From assembly GCA_016704325.1 (NCBI GenBank), contig JADJAG010000001.1, positions 124,001 to 188,000 of the forward strand: a stretch of 64,000 bases of DNA, read 5' to 3'. A model generated the notes under the pieces. The model was not told the origin of the DNA, made no database searches, and worked only from the letters and a program-made list of their open reading frames with translations. This document shows, piece by piece, positions 1 through 6,723 of this stretch. A program made the position numbers and the translations under genes. The stretch is from Chitinophagaceae bacterium. Lineage in GTDB: Bacteria; Bacteroidota; Bacteroidia; Chitinophagales; UBA10324. Each line of letters begins with the position of its first letter. The stretch's first letter is position 1.

Positions 1-84
1 CAACTGCCATAAATTATCCCAGTTTTGACCTTTTAGATCAGTGACAAATATTAAACAAGCAATTATCAATAGATTTTTTCGCAT
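1..84 (-). CDS. 5' end of a secreted propeller-like T9SS-family protein (cut by window edge)
   Basis: Reading the minus strand from ATG at 84 gives 28 codons running off the window. They form a typical signal peptide (MRKNLLIIACLIF...) followed by QNWDNLWQL. The mature start resembles the three full paralogues to the right, which begin QKRDNVWMLG, QKQDAIWLLS and QHKETIWIGG after their signal peptides. I therefore infer a fourth member of the same family, oriented divergently from the gene at 1093. Only the N-terminus is visible, so the family assignment rests on one short motif. Confidence 0.5.
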   Translation of the reverse strand, partial: MRKNLLIIACLIFVTDLKGQNWDNLWQL

Positions 85-146
85 CTATATTAAAAATTAA
101 TCGCTACTTGACAATAACTAACTTCTTTGCATTTAAATATTGCTTT

Positions 147-203
147 CCCCGTTTGGCTTAAGCGTCCGCTTGTGCCTTACATTTAAAAGCGTCCGCTTTT
201 TTA
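147..203 (+). repeat. Left REP-type inverted repeat
   Basis: Contains CCCCGTTTGG, then two AAGCGTCCGCTT hairpin cores 27 bp apart, ending in a T-rich run. It matches the reverse complement of 1011-1068 over nearly its whole length, including the spacer TTGTGC. Confidence 0.6.
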
Positions 204-287
204 ACTTTTTTTCCAATCTTCATCAGATAATTAGGTTAAAGCTATTCAAATAATTTTACCTTTAAAATATATTTTAACCACTATTAT

Positions 288-866
288 ATGAGTAGAAAGT
301 ATAAATTTCGTGACAACAGCAAATTGTACTTTGTCAGCTTTGCCGTCATTAACTGGATTGATGTCTTTATAAGAAATGAATACAAACAGGTGCTCCTTGA
401 CAGCCTTGATTATTGTCCCGGCTAAGCCGGGATGACAAGCCATGTACATTTGATAATAGGCAGCCGTGGAAATCCGATGCACAATATTATCCGCGATATG
501 AAGAGTCATACTTCAACACAATGGAGGCAACTATTGGCGGTCATTCACAGGAAAGCAGGAAGGAGTGCCTGTCCCGATTTCTCATGAGATGTTATGGATG
601 ATGGGCAGAGGCGGGAAGAAGAATTCTAATAACAGGGACATTCAATTCTTGCAGCAAAACAATGAGCCTATTGAGCTGAACAAAAATGGTTTGTTGAACA
701 ATACCTTGCACTACACACACTACAATCCTGTTGAGGCAGGATTTGTCCCATAAGGGATCCCTATGGGATGAACCAACCGGAGGATTGGATTTACAGCAGT
801 GCAAGGGATTATGACGGAGAGAAAGGATGGTTAAAAATTATTTTGCTTGACAACTTTAGAAACTAA
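288..866 (+). pseudogene. REP-associated Y1 transposase (RayT-like), multiply broken
   Basis: ATG at 288 opens a protein starting MSRKYKFRDNSKLYFVSF, a recognisable N-terminus of Bacteroidota REP-associated tyrosine transposases. An in-frame TAA at 423-425 interrupts it. The same frame resumes with MTSHVHLIIGSRGNP, which holds the HxH (HVH) metal-binding motif of Y1 transposases. Frame then shifts near 545 (SQESRKE) and near 580 (GKKNSNNRDIQF, HYNPVEAGFVP). It shifts or stops again near 750 before QPEDWIYSSARDYDGEKG, ending with TAA at 864-866. About ten residues expected between DYC and MTSHVHL are missing, replaced by a palindrome. With at least four disruptions it cannot be active. Confidence 0.8.
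413..438. repeat. Short palindrome inside the broken transposase
   Basis: CCCGGCTAAGCCGGG (417-431) is a perfect palindrome, extended on both sides by TTGTC and GATGACAA. It lies exactly where the transposase reading frame has lost a segment and gained its first stop. It may be a small inserted palindromic element, or a local deletion junction. Confidence 0.5.
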
Positions 867-891
867 GCGGACGCTCTTTCGCTAAACGGGG
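865..891. repeat. Internal REP copy overlapping transposase stop
   Basis: AAGCGGACGCT followed by CGCTAAACGGGG matches the right inverted end at 1044-1068, with a slightly different spacer. It begins within the transposase stop codon. Confidence 0.55.
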
Positions 892-1010
892 CATTTTAAA
901 TTGAAGCAAATACCCCTTCATTGGTCGGGGAGATAGCCAGCATTGCTTTTCACTACCTTTAAAATTGTTACTTTGAGGAATGGTAAATGCTGGAGGGAGG
1001 TTAGCAAATG

Positions 1011-1068
1011 AAAAAAAAGCGGACGCTTTATAATGGAAAGCACAAGCGGACGCTTGCGCTAAACGGGG
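1011..1068 (-). repeat. Right REP-type inverted repeat
   Basis: Two AAGCGGACGCTT hairpin cores (1017-1028, 1044-1055) and the tip CGCTAAACGGGG. The reverse complement aligns with 147-203. It lies directly upstream of the gene at 1093 and may carry or disrupt that gene's promoter. Confidence 0.6.
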
Positions 1069-1092
1069 TCCATTGTGAAATTACAGTAGTAT

Positions 1093-2578
1093 ATGAAATT
1101 TATTAGCCAAATATTAATGACATGTTTATTCTCAATTGCTATTGCGCAACATAAGGAAACTATCTGGATAGGTGGTGATAATGGTGCAATTAGCTTTAAT
1201 GGTGATTCTGCAATTTCTTTTTTCAGGACTGAAAACAGTAAATTTTCGAGAACCTCCGCCAGTATTTGTGATCAAGAGGGCAGTCTTCTTTTTTATTCGA
1301 ACGGGTTTAATGTTTTCAATAGGAATTTTGCGTTGATGGAAAACGGTGACAGCCTTAGCATTGGAGAATACATTGAATTCAATTATGGACTTATGCCTAC
1401 GCCTGACGGTGCGGTAATCGTTCCCATGCCTGGTGATTCCAACAGATACTATCTGTTTTATATGGATCTCAATTGGATTTTCACACAACTAGGTTATTTT
1501 CTATTTCCAACTCATTTATTTTATTCAGTAATTGATCTTTCGCTCGATGGCGGAAATGGGGCAATTGTAGATGGATTAAAGGATATATCTATTCTCAATG
1601 ATACTTTGACGCAAGCGGGCATGCAAGTGATTCGTCATGGAAATGGACGAGACTGGTGGCTCGTTTGTCATGAGTATGGCAACAATAATTACTATAAGTT
1701 TCTGATTGATGATTTGGGAATTCATGGTCCAGATTCACAGCTAGCTGGAATCCGTTATTGGCTGGTAAATGCTGGTGTGAGTAGTTCAATGAGGTTTAAT
1801 AGTGGTGGAGATTTATTTATTCATCAATCTAGAGACTCTAATATTGTAGAGCTTCATGACTTTGATCGTTGTACCGGCTTGTTTAGTAACTACCGTACCT
1901 TTAAAGTAAATGATCCATGGGTACCTTTGCGTGGAGTTTCAGTATCACCGCAAGGAACATATTTGTATATAAGTTCCAATTACACTGAGATTCTGCAATT
2001 CAATCTTGATGCAATTGATATTTATCAAAGCCGTACCGTGGTTGGCTTGGATGATGGAATTTTGAATCCGTTTCCTGCAAAGTATTTTTTACATCGATTA
2101 GGTCCTGGATGGAAGAATTTATATCTCCAGCTATGATGAAAATTTTTCATTACATGTAATCAATAATCCTGATATTGGTGGTATAGGTTGCAACTTTGAA
2201 CAACGAGGATTTCCCTTGGTGAATGGTACTACCTGGCGAGGTGGTGTTCCTAATATTCCTAATTTTTCACTTGGAGCATTATCAGGAAGTTCCTGCGATA
2301 CTATTACCTCAATACCTGAAATGGAATCAGTTTTCACTTACGGTGTCTATCCAAACCCATGCTTCAACTCAGCACAATTAAGTATCAGTGGTGCAACAGA
2401 AAAAGCAGAAATATTTCTATACAATACCTTTGGGCAGTTGCTGTATAAAACAACAACATTTCCAAGTAACAATTCTATTCACGCTCAATTGCCGATGCGA
2501 GATCTTGTAGCGGGAATTTATCTTGTAAAGGTGAGTATGGGTGAAAAGGAAATCGCGCAGAAATTAGTGAAGAGATAG
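1093..2578 (+). pseudogene. Secreted propeller-like T9SS type A protein, one frameshift
   Basis: Signal peptide (residues 1-18, ending SIAIAQ), then a body aligning along its length with the neighbour at 2660-4162: ASICDQEGSLLFYSNG, IDLSLDGGNGA, HGNGRDWWLVCHEY and FDRCTGLFSN are shared landmarks. The frame breaks at about 2107, where GGTCCTGGATGG has one extra G. Removing it restores GPDGRIYISSYDENF, matching the paralogue's APDGKIYISTYNG. The shifted frame continues to TAG at 2576-2578 with a C-terminal T9SS type A domain (YPNPCFNSAQL ... GIYLVKVSMGEKEI). As read, the product stops at 2136 without a sorting domain. This is either a sequencing error or real decay. The molecular function of the family is unknown; the repeated SPDG/SPNG motifs suggest a beta-propeller. 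Confidence 0.75.
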
Positions 2579-2611
2579 CCAGATATTTTTCATGTATAAC
2601 GCCTTTAATTA

Positions 2612-2643
2612 GGCATTCCCCTTCGGGTCGGGGACGAAATGCC
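2612..2643. terminator. Hairpin between convergent genes
   Basis: GGCATT...CCCC pairs with GGGG...AATGCC around the loop TTCGGGTC. It sits between the converging stops at 2578 and 2660. It lacks a long T tract, so a terminator role is inferred from position. A related motif, GGCATTCCCCTTTGGGTC, recurs near 6413. Confidence 0.4.
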
Positions 2644-2659
2644 CGGGCCGTGTGCAGCC

Positions 2660-4162
2660 TCACCTCTGCAACACAAGTTTCTCCGTAGCGATGATGTGCT
2701 CCCCCTGCATAAGCGTTACCTGGTATATTCCTTCAGGCAAATGATTGGTATAGATGATCCGGCTGGTGAAGTAGGGATAAAGCATCTGCAGAAGCACTGC
2801 CTTGCCGTACATGTCCGTGATAGTTAACAGTGCTTTATCCTTCAGGTTGTAGTTTATCTCCACCCGATCCACCGCCGGATTGGGAACCAATGAAAGACCC
2901 GTGTTTACATTAGATGCATGCTCCACCCCCGAAAAAAGCGTATCGCAAGGTGAGCCTTCTAATTTGCCAAGCTGATAGTTGGGAAAATTTGGAATGGAGG
3001 AACTAGATTCCGGTATATCAAAAGAATGCTGTGTGAAGTTACAAGCCAGCCCCAGGCTATCGGGCTGATCAATCACATGCATATATTTTGTTCCATTATA
3101 CGTAGAAATATATATTTTCCCGTCCGGTGCCCGTTGCGGCAGGAAAAACCAGGTCGCTGTTGGAAGGTAGGTAGTATCCCATTCAGCAATTTTAATTACG
3201 GACTCTTGAATCTCGGATGCCCCAAGATCATACTGGAATAAGCCTTTATATGTATTCACGTACAAAAACCTGCCGTTGGGTGAAAATTCGCAGCCTTGCG
3301 TCAATGGCAGGCTCGAAAGTGTATCAGGCACTGAGTAGGTAACCGGGTTGCTGAATTGGCCTGTACACCGGTCAAAATCGAACAAATCGAAGGTGAGGTA
3401 ATGATTCAGGTAACAGTATTTGCTTCCGTCGGGTGAAAATTTGGCCATACCTAGGATATCATTGGTCGTTTGTACGGGCCCCACGGCTTGGCTTGAAACA
3501 AACAAAGTATCAGGCAGTACAAGCACGGTGTAAAATACATCGGAGTAAAACTTATGTTGAACCACCCACCAATCCCTGCCATTTGCATGCTTTACTGCAG
3601 TTAGCCTGCCTTGGGTAACAGTATCTTCCACAATTGTGATATTCTTCTTGTTAACTGGAATGCCACCAAGGCCCCCGTCGAGGGAAATATCTACTTCACT
3701 CATACCTAAATGCAGTGGCTGAAGTTGGTTCTCACCATATGCCTCGAACTCTTCACCACTCACATGAAAGATCAGGTACTTTTCAGGATAATCAGGCCGA
3801 GTTAAAATGATGGACCCTTGAGAAAATCCTAAGCCGGGATACCAGTAATAATCAGAAGCATAGCCGGGATTGAAGTTTCCAGAATTCCACAAAGTGTCAT
3901 GCTCTCTATTAGCCACATAAATCCCATTGGTGTAAAACAAGATGCTCCCGTTACTATCGCAAATAGATGCATTTGTTATAATAAATCCGAGTCTTCGATA
4001 ATCAATGAAGGTATCAGCAGGCATAACATTGAAATCAATACCACACTTATCACCAATATTGATACTGCTGGTAGATAAAAGCCAGATCGCATCTTGCTTT
4101 TGCGCTAAAGTTTTAGCGGCAAAACAGATACTGAGTAGACACATGAGTCCATTTATTTTCAT
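2660..4162 (-). CDS. Secreted propeller-like protein with T9SS type A sorting domain
   Basis: A 500-residue intact member of the local family. Signal peptide 1-20 (MKINGLMCLLSICFAAKTLA|Q). The body has repeated strand-turn motifs typical of propellers: MAKFSPDGSKYCYLN, CEFSPNGRFLYVNTY and RAPDGKIYISTYNG at about residues 240-365. NPAVDRVEINYN begins the C-terminal T9SS type A domain (about 425-500), ending GIYQVTLMQGEHIIATEKLVLQR. The product should be exported by Sec and then across the outer membrane by T9SS. It is the only full-length, unbroken copy of the four paralogues here and faces the gene at 1093 tail to tail. The substrate or partner cannot be read from sequence. Confidence 0.85.
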   Translation of the reverse strand: MKINGLMCLLSICFAAKTLAQKQDAIWLLSTSSINIGDKCGIDFNVMPADTFIDYRRLGFIITNASICDSNGSILFYTNGIYVANREHDTLWNSGNFNPGYASDYYWYPGLGFSQGSIILTRPDYPEKYLIFHVSGEEFEAYGENQLQPLHLGMSEVDISLDGGLGGIPVNKKNITIVEDTVTQGRLTAVKHANGRDWWVVQHKFYSDVFYTVLVLPDTLFVSSQAVGPVQTTNDILGMAKFSPDGSKYCYLNHYLTFDLFDFDRCTGQFSNPVTYSVPDTLSSLPLTQGCEFSPNGRFLYVNTYKGLFQYDLGASEIQESVIKIAEWDTTYLPTATWFFLPQRAPDGKIYISTYNGTKYMHVIDQPDSLGLACNFTQHSFDIPESSSSIPNFPNYQLGKLEGSPCDTLFSGVEHASNVNTGLSLVPNPAVDRVEINYNLKDKALLTITDMYGKAVLLQMLYPYFTSRIIYTNHLPEGIYQVTLMQGEHIIATEKLVLQR

Positions 4163-4190
4163 GGCTAATCAGCTGTTTTGACAAACTTCC

Positions 4191-4242
4191 CAAACTCGCA
4201 CTCCTATGCAGTCAAGCTTCGAGGGCAGCGAACGAGTTAGCG
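4191..4242 (+). repeat. Left inverted repeat of second RayT remnant
   Basis: Matches the reverse complement of 4645-4696 at most positions, including AGTCAAGCT and GCGAACGAGT. It starts 29 bp upstream of the start codon of the minus-strand gene at 4162. Confidence 0.55.
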
Positions 4243-4462
4243 TACAATCAATACCACCACTATGTTTCCACATCAAGGTTTTATGGCGAAGCTGACGGAA
4301 TTCAAAGTGATCAAGCATTAAATTTGTTTTTCACTACCTGTATAGTACTTGTGCAAATGTGTTAATGGAAATTGAAAAGGCTGTCACCCACTACAATCTT
4401 GATAGTGATAAATGTAGTCATTCTTTTGCTAAAGTGGTTCCTCATCTTAGATACGCTGGGCA

Positions 4463-4585
4463 CTCAATCTACATTATAATCCTGTTGAAGCAGGCTTTGT
4501 TTGGAATGCGGAGTATTATTGTTATAGCCCGGCATTTGATTATGCAGGAGGAAAGGGGTATCTTGATGTGGATTTAATTCAATAG
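4463..4585 (+). pseudogene. 3' fragment of a RayT-like transposase
   Basis: The frame ending at TAG 4583-4585 reads LNLHYNPVEAGFVWNAEYY, then SPAFDYAGGKGYLDVDLIQ. HYNPVEAGFV and the SxARDYAG-like segment match the C-terminus of the other remnant (HYNPVEAGFVP, SSARDYDGEKG). No N-terminal catalytic region is recognisable upstream, so this is a truncated relic. Confidence 0.65.
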
Positions 4586-4644
4586 AAAACAAGTTTCTAA
4601 TGTTGAACTATTTTTCAAGCATTGCGCTGCAGGAAAAAGTGATT

Positions 4645-4696
4645 AGCGCACTCGTTCGCCTCCCTCAGAGCTTGACTGTAAACGAGCGCGAGTTTA
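4645..4696 (-). repeat. Right inverted repeat of second RayT remnant
   Basis: Partner of 4191-4242. It ends about 125 bp before the start codon of the gene at 4822. Confidence 0.55.
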
Positions 4697-4821
4697 GGTA
4701 TAATTAGTGGTTTGTACTTTTAGAAGATTTACTCTGAAGATGATGAATTGAATTATTCCGGCAAACTTACTATAGTTCACTAAAAATCTGACCGGGTGAA
4801 GATGATCCGGTAGTATTTTTT

Positions 4822-6303
4822 ATGCGACGACTTATTTATTTTGTTTGGCTTACTTTGCTAGCATCAAATGCATATTCTCAAAAGCGGGATAATGTTTGGA
4901 TGCTAGGTACTCAGTTATCTGGTAACAATGTTGGGCTTGAATTTTTAATAGTGATATAAATATCATGTCATCATTTCATGCATTAACCTTTTTTATAACG
5001 GATGCCAGTATTTGCGACACTGCTGGCAATCTCCTTTTACACTAACGGGACATACATTGCTAATAAAAACCACGATACTCTTTACAATTCTAAAGATTTT
5101 AACCTTGGATACTTGACGGATGTATATTATGAAGGCATTGGATTGGGAATGCCACAAGGTGCTATTGTTTTACCTGTACCACAAAGCAGCACCAATTACA
5201 TTGTTGTTTACATGTCAGGAGAAGAAATTGAATCACCTTCGGGCAGTGATTATGTAACTGGTTTGGAATTGCGGTATAGTGAAATTGATATGGCTCTGGA
5301 TGGAGGTTTGGGAGGCATATCAAATGATAAGAAGAAAGAAGTTTTAGTAACAGATACGATGACTTATGGCCAATTAACTGCTTGCAAACATGCCAATGGT
5401 CGAGACTGGTGGATTATTTCACACAAGTATTATTCAAATAAGCACTACAAGTTCCTGCTTACGCCTGAGGGTATTCTTGGACCCTATTCACAACATATCG
5501 GCTCTGAATATCGGATTGGTTATTTTGGCAAAAATGTCTTTTCTCCAGATGGTTCAAAGCTTGCGCACGTGGGTCAGACCGATACACTTGATCTTTTTAG
5601 TTTTGACAGGTGTACCGGTGAATTAAGCAATAATATTTCTTTTAAGATTCCTGATAGCATTCAATGTAATTCATGCGAATTTTCAGCAAGTGGTAGATTT
5701 CTTTACGTTGCAACTTTGCTGAATGTTTTTCAGTATGATATGTGGGCGAATAATATTGAAGCATCCGTCATAAAAGTTGCTGAATATGACTCCGTGCCTG
5801 GCTTTCCGTTTTGGTTTGGTCTAATGCAATTAGCACCTGATAATAAGATATATATTTCAACATATAGTGGATCAACTTTCCTACACAAAATTGATAAGCC
5901 AGATAGTCTTGGAATAGCTTGTAGTTTAGTTCAATCAGGGGTTCTGCTACCATCATACAATTCTTTAAGCTTACCAAACTTCCCTAATTATGATCTTGGC
6001 CTTTTACAAGGCTCACCTTGTGATACACTTTATTTAAACAATATAAATCCACAAGAAAGGAATGCACAATTGAGAATTTCTCCAAACCCAGCCGTTGATT
6101 GGTTTAATATTGTTTACGAAACAGATGATGATATCAGCTTTGTAATAACAGATGGCTATGGAAGGGAAGTGAAAAGATTGACACTTTATCCGTGGTTTAA
6201 AAACCGTATTGTGTATGTAGATGATTTGCCTGCTGGTGTTTATCTTTTGACTTTAACCTCACAGAGCCGGAAGCAAACGATGAAGCTAATTGTAGCGAAG
6301 TAA
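4822..6303 (+). pseudogene. Secreted propeller-like T9SS type A protein, two frameshifts
   Basis: ATG at 4822 gives a signal peptide (MRRLIYFVWLTLLASNAYS|Q) and QKRDNVWMLGTQ, like the other paralogues. The frame is lost in the T run at 4942-4946, where one extra T would restore GLEFFNSDINIMSSFHALTFFITDASICD in pieces. It is lost again in the T run at 5035-5038, where two extra T would restore AGNLLFYTNG. From about 5040 to 6303 the frame is intact and aligns with the protein at 2660-4162 (LDGGLGGI, HANGRDWWIISHKYY, FDRCTGELSN, SIPNFPNY-like LPNFPNYDLG). It ends in a type A sorting domain with NPAVDWFNIVYE and GVYLLTLTSQ. Both lesions are in homopolymers, so base-calling error and true decay are both possible. 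Confidence 0.75.
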
Positions 6304-6338
6304 AATGATTTAGACTTTGCATTTTAAAAAAAGAAAGG

Positions 6339-6361
6339 AAAAAAAAAAACCCCCCCCCCCC
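6339..6361. repeat. A11-C12 homopolymer junction
   Basis: Eleven A followed directly by twelve C. No comparable mononucleotide run occurs elsewhere in the window. Such runs are prone to slippage and also to assembly or base-calling artefacts. Confidence 0.7.
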
Positions 6362-6458
6362 GAGGGAATGTGTTCCAGCTATAATGTAAATACCTAGTTT
6401 AAAACTTTTGGGGCATTCCCCTTTGGGTCAGGTTTTTGCTGCAATTAGCGAAACTAAA

Positions 6459-6533
6459 GTGTAAAAATGCCCGATTCAGAGCTGAAATAGGTAAGAACTC
6501 TTTCCTTTTGTAGAAACATCGGGCATTTTCACA
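6459..6533. terminator. Long-loop inverted repeat, possible bidirectional terminator
   Basis: GTGTAAAAATGCCCGA pairs with TCGGGCATTTTCACA (arms of about 15 bp, 45-bp loop). It is placed between the convergent ends at 6303 and 6724, and the A/T runs flanking GC arms suit termination in either direction. The long loop makes this uncertain. Confidence 0.35.
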
Positions 6534-6723
6534 TTTAAGTACAGCAATTCATTCTTAAAACCTATCTGAAGTGGTAGAACACTATAACAGCAGAGGCAAG
6601 CCACATCCTATAATAGTGGCCTTATAAAACCATTGAAACTAACTATGCAGGAGAGGGAAGACCTGGTAAATTTCTTAAAAGCACTGACGGACCAGTAGTC
6701 AGCAGTATCGCTCAAATGATTCG

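Larger units (their letters stand above)
147..1068. mobile_element. Decayed RayT-like element with REP-type inverted ends
   Basis: A broken Y1 (IS200/REP-associated) transposase gene at 288-866 sits between two imperfect inverted repeats of about 56 bp, 147-203 and 1011-1068. Each end contains two copies of the small hairpin AAGCGTCCGCTT (160-171 and 187-198 on the left; reverse complements at 1017-1028 and 1044-1055 on the right). The outer tips read CCCCGTTT on the left and AAACGGGG on the right. A further REP copy, 865-891, overlaps the transposase stop codon. REP hairpins around a lone Y1 transposase are the known RayT/REPIN arrangement. The coding part is clearly dead. Confidence 0.6.
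4191..4696. mobile_element. Second RayT remnant with unrelated inverted ends
   Basis: Left arm 4191-4242 and right arm 4645-4696 are imperfect inverted repeats of about 52 bp. The left reads AAACTCGCACTC...AGTCAAGCTT...GAACGAGTTAGCG; the reverse complement of the right reads AAACTCGCGCTC...AGTCAAGCTC...GAACGAGTGCGCT. Between them is the 3' end of a Y1 transposase. The ends share no clear sequence with those at 147/1068, so this is a different RayT/REP family at an equivalent position. Most of the transposase gene is gone. Confidence 0.55.
6304..6723. other. Gene-free stretch with homopolymer run and inverted repeat
   Basis: No convincing reading frame. It holds the A11/C12 run at 6339-6361, a copy of the GGCATTCCCCTT motif at about 6413, and a long-loop inverted repeat at 6459-6533. 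It lies between converging genes. Confidence 0.5.

Noticed and set aside
4359..4577. 72-codon plus-strand frame between the inverted repeats
   Set aside because: It overlaps the RayT 3' relic in a different frame and has no recognisable content.
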